Notes: generated by a model from the sequence alone, not told the origin. 64,000 nt of DNA from Domibacillus sp. DTU_2020_1001157_1_SI_ALB_TIR_016 (GCF_032341995.1 NZ_CP135439.1:1116001-1180000); one strand, 5' to 3'; positions 9,440-18,655 are shown, counted from the stretch's first letter. A program made the numbers and translations.

Positions 9440-9871
9440 TTCCCATTTTACCGTAATTTCGACATGCTTATTTTTCTTATGTAATTGACAAATTGCTTCA
9501 GCGTTCGACTCAAAACGGGCTGCTGCCTGTTCCGCAATAAAGCCGCTTTCAAGCGTAAAAGCAGGATCTGCCTGCACGGTAAACCGCCGTTCAACTAAAC
9601 TTCCAGATAAGCGGTAGACCCATTCTTTTCTCGTTTCTTTTACAAGTTCAATTGTACCCCAGCCGGCTTCTTTGAAAAAAGCTGTCAATTCTTCTGTATT
9701 TGCACAAGGAAAGCGCCGCGCCAGCGTTTTTCCGCCCCAATATAAGATTTCAGCCGCGTCATTTCCGAGCAGATCGCCAAGTAAAACATCCCGTATCAGT
9801 TCATAGCCAAAGACAGAAACGGACGCTTTCGGTGCTTCAACGAGTCCCTGTTCTTCGTTTTCAATAGTCAA
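9437..9871 (-). CDS. yslB: YslB-like DUF2507 protein
   Basis: This is a DUF2507 (TRAPP-like fold) protein of unknown function, conserved next to uvrC and sdhC in Bacillus. Shared family segments are FGYELIRDVLL, the LYWGGKTLARRFP region, FFKEAGWGT, and LESGFIAEQ near the end. The open frame extends to an ATG at 9940, but a -10 TATAAT on the minus strand (9904-9899) lies inside that extension. I therefore chose TTG 9871, preceded by GCGAGG, giving 144 residues, close to the 148 of B. subtilis YslB. It is convergent with uvrC. Confidence 0.8.
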   Translation of the reverse strand: MTIENEEQGLVEAPKASVSVFGYELIRDVLLGDLLGNDAAEILYWGGKTLARRFPCANTEELTAFFKEAGWGTIELVKETRKEWVYRLSGSLVERRFTVQADPAFTLESGFIAEQAAARFESNAEAICQLHKKNKHVEITVKWE

Positions 9872-9898
9872 AGTGAATTCCTCGCTTTCTCTCTCGTT

Positions 9899-9904
9899 AT
9901 TATA
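9899..9904 (-). promoter_or_regulatory. -10 element of yslB
   Basis: On the minus strand this reads TATAAT, about 28 bases before the TTG start at 9871. The -35 region is a T-run and poor. This element is the main reason for rejecting the longer ATG start. Confidence 0.5.
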
Positions 9905-9972
9905 TACAATTGACCGTCCCAAAAAAAGCATATTCCGCATGAAAAGCCGGACAAAAATGTCCCCACCTTACC

Positions 9973-10001
9973 TTGACGCTCTTAATTTATGGGAGTAAAA
10001 T
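9973..10001 (+). promoter_or_regulatory. sdhCAB promoter
   Basis: TTGACG (9973-9978) and TAAAAT (9996-10001) are separated by exactly 17 bases. The predicted leader to the sdhC start is about 80 bases. Confidence 0.8.
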
Positions 10002-10088
10002 GAATTTGTCACATCGTAAGATTACTAGATGAAGCAATGTGCGAATAAACAAAATATTTGTCGGATGCTTCAAATTCAAGGGGGGAAA

Positions 10089-10700
10089 ATGGTGGCTGAC
10101 AATCGAGAGTTTTTTTACCGCAGGCTGCACTCATTGCTCGGTGTCATTCCAGTCGGGCTTTTTATGACGCAGCATTTAGTCGTGAATCATTTTGCGACGA
10201 AAGGGGAAGAAGCGTTTAACCAGGCGGCAGGCTTTATGGGAAGTTTACCTTTTGTGCTTGTGCTTGAAACGTTAGTGATCTTCCTGCCACTTTTGTTCCA
10301 CGCGATTTATGGGCTTTACATTGCGTTCACTGCGAAAAACAATCCTGGACGCTTTGGGTACTTCCGCAACTGGATGTTTGTGCTGCAGCGCTGGACAGGC
10401 GTGATTACACTGATCTTTGTTGCATGGCACGTATGGGAAACACGGGTTCAAGCTGCGCTTGGTGCAGAAGTGAATTTTCAGATGATGGAGAATATTTTAG
10501 ATAATCCATTTATGCTTGTTTTTTACATAGTTGGAGTTCTTTCAGCAATTTTCCATTTTGCAAATGGTTTATGGTCGTTTTGTGTGAGCTGGGGAATCGC
10601 AGTATCGCCACGTTCGCAACGCATTGTTACATACGCAACGTTACTTGTATTTTTAGCTTTATCGTATGTCGGATTAAGCGCTATCTTTGCGTTTGTATAA
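10089..10700 (+). CDS. sdhC: Succinate dehydrogenase cytochrome b558 subunit
   Basis: SdhC is the di-heme membrane anchor of succinate:menaquinone reductase. The protein has 203 residues, five hydrophobic helices and the conserved histidines of this family (RLHSLLG, QHLVVNHF, LFHAIYG, WHVWETR, IFHFANGLWSF). The frame is open to 10029. ATG 10089 (or GTG 10092) lies just after AAGGGGGG (10079-10085) and gives the usual start, ADNREFFYRRLHS. It is the first gene of the sdhCAB operon, behind a strong promoter. Confidence 0.95.
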   Translation: MVADNREFFYRRLHSLLGVIPVGLFMTQHLVVNHFATKGEEAFNQAAGFMGSLPFVLVLETLVIFLPLLFHAIYGLYIAFTAKNNPGRFGYFRNWMFVLQRWTGVITLIFVAWHVWETRVQAALGAEVNFQMMENILDNPFMLVFYIVGVLSAIFHFANGLWSFCVSWGIAVSPRSQRIVTYATLLVFLALSYVGLSAIFAFV

Positions 10701-10768
10701 AACCCGGCAATGAATGGAGTTTTGTCAGATAGATAGAAGGCAGGACTGAAAAGGGAGTGGACCTCACA

Positions 10769-12532
10769 ATGAGTAAAGGTAAAGTTATCGTAGTCGGCGG
10801 CGGCTTGGCCGGTTTGATGGCTACGATTAAAGCAGCGGAGGCAGGTACGCCTGTCGAGTTATTTTCGCTCGTCCCGGTAAAGCGTTCTCATTCCGTTTGT
10901 GCGCAGGGCGGCATTAATGGAGCGGTTAATACAAAAGGGGAAGGCGATTCCCCGTGGGTACATTTTGATGACACCATTTATGGAGGCGATTTCTTAGCGA
11001 ATCAGCCGCCGGTAAAAGCGATGGCAGAAGCGGCACCAGGCATTATTCATTTGCTTGACCGTATGGGCGTTATGTTTAACCGGACACCGGAAGGTCTTCT
11101 TGATTTCCGACGTTTCGGAGGCACACAGCATCACCGTACCGCTTTTGCAGGTGCCACTACAGGCCAGCAGCTGCTGTATGCGCTGGATGAGCAGGTGCGC
11201 CGCTTTGAAGTAGCAGGTCTTGTGACAAAATATGAAGGCTGGGAATTTCTCGGCGCCGTAATTGATGACGAAGGAATTTGCCGTGGGATTGTTGGGCAAA
11301 ACCTGGCAACGATGGAAATTCAATCGTTTCCAGCAGATGCGGTTATTATGGCAACAGGTGGCCCTGGTATTATCTTTGGTAAGTCTACAAACTCGATTAT
11401 CAACACAGGCTCAGCTGCATCAATTGTGTATCAGCAGGGCGTTCATTATGCAAATGGCGAGTTCATTCAAATTCACCCAACAGCGATTCCAGGCGATGAC
11501 AAACTTCGCCTAATGAGTGAATCGGCGCGTGGTGAGGGTGGACGCGTTTGGACATATAAAGATGGGAAGCCTTGGTACTTCCTGGAAGAGAAGTATCCAG
11601 CTTATGGAAACCTGGTACCGCGGGATATTGCAACACGTGAAATCTTTGACGTTTGCGTAAACCAAAAACTAGGTATCAATGGTGAAAACATGGTATACCT
11701 GGATCTGTCTCATAAAGACCCACACGAACTAGACATCAAGTTGGGCGGAATTATCGAAATCTATGAAAAGTTCATGGGTGATGATCCGCGTAAAGTACCG
11801 ATGAAAATCTTCCCTGCTGTTCATTACTCTATGGGCGGACTATGGGTTGATTATGACCAGCAGACAAACATTCCAGGTCTTTTTGCAGCTGGTGAGTGTG
11901 ACTATTCACAGCACGGTGCAAACCGTCTTGGGGCGAATTCTCTCCTTTCCGCTATTTATGGCGGTATGGTAGCAGGACCAAACGCAGTACGGTACATTAA
12001 CGGGCTAGAGAAAAGTGCCGAGGCCGTTTCTTCGTCTGTTTTCGACAATCATGTGAAGCAGGAACAGGTAAAATGGAACGATGTCATGTCCTTAAACAAA
12101 GGATCTGAAAATGCCTATGTTCTTCACAAGGAATTGGGCGAATGGATGACCGCTAATGTGACCGTTGTTCGATATAATGATAAGTTGCAGCAGACAGACG
12201 ATAAAATTGTTGAGTTGATGGAACGCTATAAAAACATCGACATTAACGATACAGCCAAGTGGAGCAATCAGGGTGCGATGTTTACCCGCCAGTTGAAAAA
12301 CATGCTTCATTTAGCACGCGTCATGACGATTGGTGCTTTGAACCGGAACGAAAGCCGAGGAGCACACTACAAGCCGGACTTCCCGGATCGTAATGACGAG
12401 GAATTTATGAAAACAACGATGGCCACGTTCACAGGTGAAAACACGGCGCCTTCTTTCCATTACGAAGACATCGATGTATCGCTCATTCCGCCTCGTAAAC
12501 GGGACTACTCGAAGAAGAAGGAGGAGAAATAA
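10769..12532 (+). CDS. sdhA: Succinate dehydrogenase flavoprotein subunit
   Basis: SdhA oxidises succinate to fumarate in the TCA cycle at the inner face of the membrane. The protein has 587 residues. The N-terminal FAD dinucleotide fold is VVGGGLAGL (residues 8-16). The SHSVCAQGG segment carries the histidine that binds FAD covalently. Substrate and catalytic segments are FIQIHPTAIPG, SARGEGGRVW, HYSMGGL and GANRLGANSLLSA. An upstream GTG at 10757 overlaps the ribosome binding site AAGGGAG, so ATG 10769 is the start. The stop overlaps the sdhB start by one base (TAATG), indicating translational coupling. Confidence 0.98.
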   Translation: MSKGKVIVVGGGLAGLMATIKAAEAGTPVELFSLVPVKRSHSVCAQGGINGAVNTKGEGDSPWVHFDDTIYGGDFLANQPPVKAMAEAAPGIIHLLDRMGVMFNRTPEGLLDFRRFGGTQHHRTAFAGATTGQQLLYALDEQVRRFEVAGLVTKYEGWEFLGAVIDDEGICRGIVGQNLATMEIQSFPADAVIMATGGPGIIFGKSTNSIINTGSAASIVYQQGVHYANGEFIQIHPTAIPGDDKLRLMSESARGEGGRVWTYKDGKPWYFLEEKYPAYGNLVPRDIATREIFDVCVNQKLGINGENMVYLDLSHKDPHELDIKLGGIIEIYEKFMGDDPRKVPMKIFPAVHYSMGGLWVDYDQQTNIPGLFAAGECDYSQHGANRLGANSLLSAIYGGMVAGPNAVRYINGLEKSAEAVSSSVFDNHVKQEQVKWNDVMSLNKGSENAYVLHKELGEWMTANVTVVRYNDKLQQTDDKIVELMERYKNIDINDTAKWSNQGAMFTRQLKNMLHLARVMTIGALNRNESRGAHYKPDFPDRNDEEFMKTTMATFTGENTAPSFHYEDIDVSLIPPRKRDYSKKKEEK

Positions 12533-13299
12533 TGAGTGAGCAAAAAACAGTTCGATTTCTCATCACACGTCAAGATGCCGCTGATTCTACTCCTTATGAG
12601 GAAGAGTTCGAAATACCCTACCGTCCGAATATGAACGTGATTTCCGCCCTAATGGAAATCCGTCGTAATCCGGTAAATAAAAAAGGTGAAAAAACAACAC
12701 CGATTACCTGGGACATGAACTGTCTTGAGGAAGTATGCGGCGCTTGCTCTATGAATATCAATGGCAAGCCGCGGCAGTCTTGTACAGCTCTGGTTGACCA
12801 ATTGGAGCAGCCGATTCGCCTGGCTCCAATGAATACGTTCCCGGTTGTCCGTGACCTTCAGGTAGACCGCAGCCGTATGTTTGATTCATTAAAGCGTGTT
12901 AAAGCGTGGGTGCCAATTGATGGAACGTACGATTTAGGGCCTGGACCGCGTATGCCGGAACGGAAGCGCCAATGGGCATATGAACTGTCCAAATGTATGA
13001 CATGCGGTGTATGCTTAGAAGCTTGTCCGAATGTAAACAGCAAATCAAACTTTATCGGTCCGCAGCCATTATCACAGGTTCGTTTGTTTAATGCACATCC
13101 AACTGGTGCTATGAACCGTGATGAGCGCCTCGAAACGATTATGGGAGACGGAGGACTTGCCAACTGCGGTAACTCACAAAACTGTGTTCAGTCCTGCCCG
13201 AAAGGCATTCCGTTAACGACATCGATCGCTGCGTTAAACCGTGAAACTACATTCCAGTCGTTCCGTAATTTCTTCGGAAGCGACCACGCAGTAGATTAA
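12532..13299 (+). CDS. sdhB: Succinate dehydrogenase iron-sulfur subunit
   Basis: SdhB passes electrons from SdhA to the hemes of SdhC. The protein has 255 residues. The [2Fe-2S] cysteines lie in CLEEVCGACSMNINGKPRQSC (split motif, residues about 64-84). Cysteine clusters for the [4Fe-4S] and [3Fe-4S] centres lie in CMTCGVCLEACP (about 160-171) and CGNSQNCVQSCPKG (about 212-225). The GAGGAG site lies in the end of sdhA. A strong terminator follows at once, closing the operon. Confidence 0.98.
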   Translation: MSEQKTVRFLITRQDAADSTPYEEEFEIPYRPNMNVISALMEIRRNPVNKKGEKTTPITWDMNCLEEVCGACSMNINGKPRQSCTALVDQLEQPIRLAPMNTFPVVRDLQVDRSRMFDSLKRVKAWVPIDGTYDLGPGPRMPERKRQWAYELSKCMTCGVCLEACPNVNSKSNFIGPQPLSQVRLFNAHPTGAMNRDERLETIMGDGGLANCGNSQNCVQSCPKGIPLTTSIAALNRETTFQSFRNFFGSDHAVD

Positions 13300-13302
13300 T
13301 AG

Positions 13303-13332
13303 AAAACCTCCAGCTTATGCTGGAGGTTTTTT
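13303..13332 (+). terminator. Terminator of sdhCAB
   Basis: AAAACCTCCAGC (13303-13314) and GCTGGAGGTTTT (13319-13330) form a 12-base-pair stem with a 4-base loop and continue into T. Confidence 0.92.
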
Positions 13333-13696
13333 GCGCGGAAAGATACCATGACCGTTGTCGGTCAATGAAAGCAACTGCGTATGTGAGGCTCTGAAAGAAT
13401 AGGCATGTCTCGGTCATACACCCGCCGTATCTATATGTTCTGGAAAAGGTCTCGTTTGCTTTTTGCAGGCGGGCGGCTCCAAAAAACCAATCGTGGACCT
13501 CATTACAGCTGTAACAGCTGATTTATAAGTAACTATAGGGAAAGGTGTTCTATCGTAATGAACTAAAATGTAAGTAGCTTCCCTTGTCACTTTCCCGGTG
13601 GTTTTTATGGCAAAAAAGTAACGTGATGATGCCCTTGATAAAACCTATGGCCGGTCTGTTTCTTTTACCAATAATACAAAAGAGCTTCTTATGTAA
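13333..13696. other. Intergenic region of unknown content
   Basis: This is about 360 bases between the sdh terminator and the gerE promoter. No frame of useful length with a start and ribosome binding site is visible on either strand, and no family is recognisable in short translations. It contains a perfect 12-base palindrome, TTACAGCTGTAA (13503-13514), and a plus-strand fragment that would read KKPIVDLITAVTADL (13485-13529) before a stop. It may be a decayed gene (the place where B. subtilis has ysmA), but this is a guess. Confidence 0.4.
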
Positions 13697-13725
13697 AACC
13701 AATTACGTATAGCGAGCATATGATA
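13697..13725 (+). promoter_or_regulatory. Sigma-K type promoter of gerE
   Basis: AACC (13697-13700) and GCATATGATA (13716-13725) with a 15-base spacer fit the sigma-K pattern MACM / GMATANNNTA at every fixed position. This agrees with gerE being a late mother-cell gene in B. subtilis. It places transcription start about 40 bases before the gerE start codon. Confidence 0.75.
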
Positions 13726-13773
13726 AGGGTAGTGGCGGCTAACCGACACAGGCTGCTCTTTGAAAGGGTGACG

Positions 13774-13986
13774 TTGTTTGTGGCAGCTCTGATTTTGACG
13801 AAACGCGAAAAAGACGTATTCAAGAGACTGGTTGACGGAAAATCTACACACGACATTGCAGAAGAATTGGGAATCAGTGAAAAAACGGTCCGGAACCATA
13901 TTTCAAATGGCATTCAAAAGCTGGGCGTCAAAGGACGGGCGCAAGCCATTGTAGAATTGCTTCGGATCGGGGAGCTTACGTTATAA
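13774..13986 (+). CDS. gerE: Spore coat transcription regulator GerE
   Basis: GerE is a LuxR-type helix-turn-helix regulator that acts last in the mother cell and controls coat genes. Nearly the whole product is the HTH domain: LTKREKDVF, IAEELGISEKTVRNHISN and QKLGVKGRAQAIVELLR, ending in GELTL like B. subtilis GerE (GELEL, 74 residues). The frame is open to 13720. TTG 13774, preceded by GAAAGGG (13762-13768), gives 70 residues; GTG 13780 is an alternative. A sigma-K-type promoter lies upstream and a terminator directly after, so it is a single-gene unit. Confidence 0.92.
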   Translation: MFVAALILTKREKDVFKRLVDGKSTHDIAEELGISEKTVRNHISNGIQKLGVKGRAQAIVELLRIGELTL

Positions 13987-13990
13987 AGCT

Positions 13991-14020
13991 AAAGCCGTGC
14001 CGGGAAGGGCGCGGCTTTTC
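13991..14020 (+). terminator. Terminator after gerE
   Basis: AAAGCCGTGCC (13991-14001) pairs with GGCGCGGCTTT (14008-14018) with one G-U pair, followed by T and C bases. The T-run is short. Confidence 0.7.
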
Positions 14021-14100
14021 CCTTGCTTGCATTTTGTTTGAAAAAAAGCGAAAATAAAAAAGAATGGCATATTGTTTTACATATGAAAGGGTGCAAAAAC

Positions 14101-14550
14101 ATGTCTCTCACACAAAGCAGTTCGGGAGAAGCGGTCGCCGATATTGAACGGAACCTGCGTCATATTGACAGCATTATCAAGCAAAAAGGCCGTGAAATTT
14201 TAAATGATTATATGATTACGCCGCCACAATTTATTGCCTTGCATTCATTATATGAAAAAGGGGATACAACTATTGGCGATCTTTCTTCAAGAATGTTTTT
14301 GGCATGCAGCACGACAACGGATTTAATTAACCGAATGGAAAAAGCATCCCTTGTTGCGCGCGTCCGGGACACAAAAGACCGGCGCATTGTCCGGATTCAT
14401 CTTCTAGAAGAAGGCGAAAAAATTATTAAAGAAGTTATTAAAAGGCGCCGCCAATATGTGGAGGATGTGCTGGATAACTTTTCGGAGGAAGAAACAGCGC
14501 AATTAAATGCCCTTTTAAGTAAAATGCACATTGAAATGAAAGTGGAATGA
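14101..14550 (+). CDS. ysmB: MarR-family transcriptional regulator (YsmB-like)
   Basis: This is a winged-helix MarR regulator of 149 residues. The DNA-binding part has [27 protein letters not shown], then [31 protein letters not shown], the recognition helix and wing with the usual DxRxxR motif. The frame extends upstream to 14023. ATG 14101, after GAAAGGGTG, is the likely start. It ends 7 bases before murI and may be co-transcribed with it, as in related Bacillus. The target genes and ligand cannot be told from the sequence. Confidence 0.88.
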   Translation: MSLTQSSSGEAVADIERNLRHIDSIIKQKGREILNDYMITPPQFIALHSLYEKGDTTIGDLSSRMFLACSTTTDLINRMEKASLVARVRDTKDRRIVRIHLLEEGEKIIKEVIKRRRQYVEDVLDNFSEEETAQLNALLSKMHIEMKVE

Positions 14551-14557
14551 GGCGTCG

Positions 14558-15355
14558 GTGTTGAACAGACCAATTGGAGTAATTGATTCAGGTGTCGGCG
14601 GGCTGACGGTTGCAAAAGAAATGATGCGCCAGCTGCCTAAAGAAACCATTTATTATATAGGGGATACAGCGCGCTGTCCGTACGGCCCGCGGCTGCCCGG
14701 AGAGGTACGGCAGTTTACTTGGGAAATGACCCGTTTTTTAGAGCGGTATGATATGAAAATGCTGGTGATTGCCTGCAACACGGCTACCGCCGTTGTGTTA
14801 GATGAAATCAAACGCCAGCTTCCTATTCCGGTTGTCGGTGTTATTCAGCCAGGCTCCCGCGCGGCTATTAAACAAACCAAGAATCGTCGCATTGCTGTGC
14901 TTGGAACCGACGGCACGGTGAAAAGCAAAGCTTATGAAAAAGCTATTGCTGCTATTGATCCGGGAGCAGAAGTGTATGCTCTTGCTTGTCCGGGATTTGT
15001 CCCGCTTGTTGAAAGTGGAAAATATCGCAGTGAGCGAGCCAAACAGGTGGTGGCCCATACACTTGAACCGCTAAAAGAAACGCCTTCTGATACGGTTATA
15101 CTTGGCTGCACACACTATCCTCTCTTGGAACCGATTATTGCGGATTTTATGGGGGAAGAGGTGTCAGTCATTAGTTCTGGTGATGAAACCGCCCGTGAAG
15201 TCAGTGCGATTTTAGAGTTTAATGAGATGCTTTCAGATAGCGAACAGGCGGATCACCGTTTTTTTACAACCGGAAGTGTCCGGGCTTTTAACGCGATTGC
15301 AGCAGACTGGCTTGGGGATGTTCCATTAAATACGAAAAAAATTCAGCTGGCATAA
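14558..15355 (+). CDS. murI: Glutamate racemase
   Basis: This enzyme converts L- to D-glutamate for peptidoglycan (RacE/MurI). The protein has 265 residues. The two catalytic cysteines sit in IACNTATA (about residue 71) and GCTHYP (about 186), and the N-terminal [13 protein letters not shown] is typical. The start is GTG 14558 or TTG 14561, both after GAGG (14549-14552); homologues begin ML, which favours GTG followed by Leu. The stop codon lies in the loop of its terminator. Confidence 0.97.
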   Translation: MLNRPIGVIDSGVGGLTVAKEMMRQLPKETIYYIGDTARCPYGPRLPGEVRQFTWEMTRFLERYDMKMLVIACNTATAVVLDEIKRQLPIPVVGVIQPGSRAAIKQTKNRRIAVLGTDGTVKSKAYEKAIAAIDPGAEVYALACPGFVPLVESGKYRSERAKQVVAHTLEPLKETPSDTVILGCTHYPLLEPIIADFMGEEVSVISSGDETAREVSAILEFNEMLSDSEQADHRFFTTGSVRAFNAIAADWLGDVPLNTKKIQLA

Positions 15356-15370
15356 ATGCCGGCTTTTTTT
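15345..15370 (+). terminator. Terminator overlapping murI stop
   Basis: AGCTGGCA (15345-15352) pairs with TGCCGGCT (15357-15364) with one G-U pair. The loop TAAA contains the murI stop codon, and a T-run follows to 15370. Confidence 0.85.
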
Positions 15371-15419
15371 CATTTGTCTGCATATATTTGTATGAATGCA
15401 AATGAAAGGGGCGGTTTAA

Positions 15420-16415
15420 GTGCAGAAAAAATGTGGCTTGCTGTTGCTGCTTATACTGTCAGGCTGTTCAGCGGAACCAGAGGAAGGACTGCCGGTGAAA
15501 GTGGTGTATACCGAAGAAGAGGGAGACAAGCCGGTCGCAGCAGAAGAAAAAGTGATGGCAGAATTGTATGTGGTGGACGAAAATGGACTTCTTGTTCCTC
15601 AAATAGCGGCAGTCGAAGGGAACGGGCAGGAAGAGCAAGCTGCGCTTATCGCGCTGGCGGAAGGGAACATTCCAGCCGGCTTCCGTTCTCCATTGCCTGA
15701 AGGAACCGTTATTCAAGATGTCGAGCTCGATGGGAAAACAGCCATCGTAAGTGTGGGGGGCGCTTTTGCTAATTATCCGGCAGAGGAAGAGGAACTTGTC
15801 GCATCAGCGATTACGTGGACGGTTACCGGAATGGGCCAGGCAGATCGCGTTCAAATTAAATTTAACGGCGAAACACTAGAGTCCATGCCAAAAGCAGGAC
15901 TGCCGATTGCAGCCGGAGGCATGAAGCGGGAAGATGGCATCAACTTAAAAGCGGGCTATACCGATCCTGGAGCAACAAAACCGATTACCGTGTATTTTAC
16001 CGGGCAAAATGAACAGGGACCTTATTTAGTGCCGGTTACCCGCCGTATTTCAGAGGATGAAACAGACCTTATTGCTGCTTCGGTAAAAGAGCTGGCGAAA
16101 GGACCTGCAGCAGGCAGCGGGCTTATGACAAGCTGGCCGGCTGATACAAAGCTGACAAAAGAACCAGAAGTAGAAGATGGACGGGCTGTTCTTCAGTTTA
16201 ACGAAGCCGTTTTGGAAAACAACGGAGAAGCTCTTGTTTCAAGCAGTCTGCTAAAGCCGTTATCACTTACGCTGGCTGCTACTGCCCAAATTGAAAGTAT
16301 AGGGGTTGAGGTGGAAGGCCATCCAGAGGTGAAAATGGAAACAGGGGCTCCTCTGCCGGCTTCCTTGACGACTCCTTTATTTGTGAATGAAGAAAGTCTT
16401 CCATCTGCCGAATGA
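15420..16415 (+). CDS. gerM: Germination lipoprotein GerM
   Basis: GerM is a sporulation and germination lipoprotein needed for forespore engulfment and cortex-related functions in B. subtilis. The protein has 331 residues. A short signal peptide has the lipobox LSGC (Cys about residue 16). Two GerMN (Spo0M-like) domains follow, at about residues 60-165 and 190-310, with the repeated pattern of a TVSV-type strand and a 'QFNE' type segment. The start is GTG 15420, after AAAGGGGCGG. It lies upstream of rph, as in B. subtilis. Confidence 0.93.
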   Translation: MQKKCGLLLLLILSGCSAEPEEGLPVKVVYTEEEGDKPVAAEEKVMAELYVVDENGLLVPQIAAVEGNGQEEQAALIALAEGNIPAGFRSPLPEGTVIQDVELDGKTAIVSVGGAFANYPAEEEELVASAITWTVTGMGQADRVQIKFNGETLESMPKAGLPIAAGGMKREDGINLKAGYTDPGATKPITVYFTGQNEQGPYLVPVTRRISEDETDLIAASVKELAKGPAAGSGLMTSWPADTKLTKEPEVEDGRAVLQFNEAVLENNGEALVSSSLLKPLSLTLAATAQIESIGVEVEGHPEVKMETGAPLPASLTTPLFVNEESLPSAE

Positions 16416-16484
16416 ATATTTGACAGACACGTATAATTTTTGGAAAATGGACAGCGGAAGCAGGAAAAAAACGGAGGAATGTAT

Positions 16485-17243
16485 ATGCGCACAGATGGAC
16501 GGACAGAAAAAGAACTTCGGCCGGTTGACATTCAAACCAGCTTTTTAACACATCCGGAAGGGTCCGTGCTGATTTCAGTTGGAAATACAAAAGTAATTTG
16601 CACCGCGACGATTGAAGACCGGGTTCCGCCTTTTATGAGAGGGAGCGGAAAAGGCTGGGTTACAGCAGAATACGCGATGATTCCGCGAGCGACCGGCCAG
16701 CGCAACATGAGGGAATCAACAAAAGGAAAAGTAACCGGACGGACGATGGAGATTCAGCGGCTGATCGGCCGGGCGCTGCGCGCAGTCGTAGACCTTGATG
16801 TTATTGGAGAGCGCACTGTCTGGATCGACTGCGATGTGATTCAGGCAGACGGCGGAACCCGGACTGCAGCCATTACAGGCGCGTTCGTAGCCATGACCCT
16901 GGCTCTGCATGATTTGGCGATCGAAAAGGAGTTTTCCGTTTATCCGATTACGGATTTTCTTGCGGCCACAAGTGTCGGCATTGTCAAGGAGCATGGAGTT
17001 GTTGTAGATTTAAATTATGAAGAAGACAGCACTGCAGAAGTAGATATGAATGTCGTCATGACAGGGACCGGGAAATTTGTGGAAGTACAGGGAACAGGAG
17101 AGGAAGCCACTTTCTCTATGAACGAGCTTCAAGAAATGCTTCAAGCAGCACAAAGCGGCCTGGAAACGTTATTTGATATTCAAGCAGAGGCGCTGGGCGT
17201 TGCAGCAGAGTTGATCTACGAAAGGAAGTCAGTCAATGAATGA
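16485..17243 (+). CDS. rph: Ribonuclease PH
   Basis: RNase PH is a phosphate-dependent 3'-5' exonuclease that trims tRNA 3' ends. The protein has 252 residues. Family segments are [68 protein letters not shown] and the phosphate-site [14 protein letters not shown]. The frame is open to 16440. ATG 16485 follows ACGGAGG with good spacing and gives the normal start. Its 3' end overlaps the next gene by 8 bases, so rph, the XTP pyrophosphatase and ysnB form one unit. Confidence 0.97.
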   Translation: MRTDGRTEKELRPVDIQTSFLTHPEGSVLISVGNTKVICTATIEDRVPPFMRGSGKGWVTAEYAMIPRATGQRNMRESTKGKVTGRTMEIQRLIGRALRAVVDLDVIGERTVWIDCDVIQADGGTRTAAITGAFVAMTLALHDLAIEKEFSVYPITDFLAATSVGIVKEHGVVVDLNYEEDSTAEVDMNVVMTGTGKFVEVQGTGEEATFSMNELQEMLQAAQSGLETLFDIQAEALGVAAELIYERKSVNE

Positions 17244-17844
17244 AGTCATCGTGGCTACGCGTAATGCTGGTAAAGCAAAGGAATTTATTCGCATGTTTGA
17301 GCCTGTCGGCATCACAGTGAAAACACTGCTTGATTATCCCGATCTTCCGGATGTAGAGGAGACAGGCAAAACCTTTGCAGAAAATGCCTTTTTAAAAGCT
17401 GATTTTGCCGCCCGGTCAACAGGCCGGCCGGCGATTGCTGACGATTCAGGCTTGATCATTGATGCGCTTGATGGACGTCCGGGCGTGTATTCAGCACGGT
17501 ATGCCGGAGAAGAAAAAAACGATCAGGCGAACAATGACAAAGTACGGGCCGAAATGAAAGACGTACCGAGAGAAGACCGGACCGGCCGTTTTATGTGTGT
17601 GCTCGCTGTAGCGTTTCCGGATGGGCGTGACCCGATTTATGCAGAAGGGCGCTGTGAAGGAATCATTGGTTTTGAAGAAGCGGGCCAGCATGGATTCGGG
17701 TATGATCCATTGTTTATTCCGGAAGGGTACAATGTGACAATGGCACAGCTTGATCCGGAAGAAAAAAACCGAATCAGCCACCGTGCAAATGCCCTTGAGT
17801 CATTACGGGCACAGCTGCCGGAATTGGCAGGTGAACCGGAATGA
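17236..17844 (+). CDS. rdgB: XTP/dITP pyrophosphatase (HAM1 family)
   Basis: This enzyme removes non-canonical purine triphosphates (XTP, ITP) from the nucleotide pool. The protein has 202 residues. Conserved parts are [12 protein letters not shown] (residues 5-16), the ADDSGL motif (about 74-79), [10 protein letters not shown], and [14 protein letters not shown] [14 protein letters not shown] with SHRANAL at the C-terminus. ATG 17236 lies 8 bases inside the rph end, with AAAGGAAG as binding site. The usual rph-ysnA-ysnB order is kept. Confidence 0.96.
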   Translation: MNEVIVATRNAGKAKEFIRMFEPVGITVKTLLDYPDLPDVEETGKTFAENAFLKADFAARSTGRPAIADDSGLIIDALDGRPGVYSARYAGEEKNDQANNDKVRAEMKDVPREDRTGRFMCVLAVAFPDGRDPIYAEGRCEGIIGFEEAGQHGFGYDPLFIPEGYNVTMAQLDPEEKNRISHRANALESLRAQLPELAGEPE

Positions 17845-18350
17845 AGATGCTTGTCGTAAGTGATAACCATGGATGGAACAGCATTTTGTCGGATTTAAAG
17901 CAGCGCTATGCAGGTAAAGTTTCGGTGATGATTCATTGCGGAGATTCCGAAATGAGGGCAACAGAACCGGAAGTCGTCGGCTATACGATTGTCCGCGGCA
18001 ATTGCGATGATGAGGACAAGTTCCCAAACGACATCTTAGAAAGTGTAGAAGACTGCCGTGTATTTGTGACACACGGTCATCGCTACAATATCAAGATGAC
18101 GTTAACGAACTTAGCTATGAAGGCAAAAGAAACCGGAGCCGATTTTGTTTTTTTCGGTCATTCTCATACCCCGGGTGCTGAAATGGAAGACGGTGTTTTG
18201 TATTTGAACCCGGGAAGCATTTCCCTGCCGAGAGGACGCCGTGAAAAAACATACGCTATTGTCGATGTAAGCAAATCGGCGATTTCCGTTCAATTTTATG
18301 ATGACACACATCAAGAAGTAAAAGAACTAAGCTGCACATTCAGCCGGTGA
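17841..18350 (+). CDS. ysnB: YfcE/MJ0936-type metallophosphoesterase (YsnB)
   Basis: This 169-residue calcineurin-like phosphoesterase has the metal-ligand motifs in order: SDNHG (residues 7-11), CGDSE (about 33), RGNCD (about 53), VTHGH (about 74) and GHSHTP (about 107-112). ATG 17841 overlaps the previous stop by 4 bases (ATGA), indicating coupling. The true substrate in Bacillus is not known. A hairpin terminator follows. Confidence 0.93.
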   Translation: MKMLVVSDNHGWNSILSDLKQRYAGKVSVMIHCGDSEMRATEPEVVGYTIVRGNCDDEDKFPNDILESVEDCRVFVTHGHRYNIKMTLTNLAMKAKETGADFVFFGHSHTPGAEMEDGVLYLNPGSISLPRGRREKTYAIVDVSKSAISVQFYDDTHQEVKELSCTFSR

Positions 18351-18360
18351 GCGAACAGAA

Positions 18361-18389
18361 CGTCCTGCTGTTCGCGCAGGGCGTTTTTG
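18361..18389 (+). terminator. Terminator after ysnB
   Basis: CGTCCTGC (18361-18368) pairs with GCAGGGCG (18376-18383, one G-U), followed by TTTTTG. An overlapping alternative stem, GCGAACAG/CTGTTCGC (18351-18375), could compete. Confidence 0.75.
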
Positions 18390-18446
18390 TTTCAAGTCAA
18401 AAATCGAGCGGTATAACAAATAATTTATTTTAAAATGAAATAAGTG

Positions 18447-18475
18447 TTGACAGCCGATATATGGATTGATATTAT
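18447..18475 (+). promoter_or_regulatory. tRNA-Arg promoter
   Basis: TTGACA (18447-18452) is a perfect -35, followed after 17 bases by TATTAT (18470-18475), 20 bases before the mature tRNA 5' end. Confidence 0.85.
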
Positions 18476-18495
18476 AGATATTGTCTTCAGAGGAA

Positions 18496-18569
<74 letters not shown>

Positions 18570-18573
18570 TAAT

Positions 18574-18602
18574 AAAAAAAGCGCCGTAGGGCGCTTTTTT
18601 TG
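18574..18602 (+). terminator. Terminator after tRNA-Arg
   Basis: AAAAAAAGCGCC (18574-18585) pairs with GGCGCTTTTTTT (18590-18601) around a 4-base loop. Confidence 0.88.
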
Positions 18603-18655
18603 TGTGTATTTATAGGAATCTATCTCTATTTTTATTATATTAAGTAAAGCTGCAG

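Noticed and set aside
16420..16437. TTGACA followed by TATAAT upstream of rph
   Set aside because: The two hexamers are only 6 bases apart, so they cannot form one sigma-A promoter; neither has a good partner at 16-18 bases.
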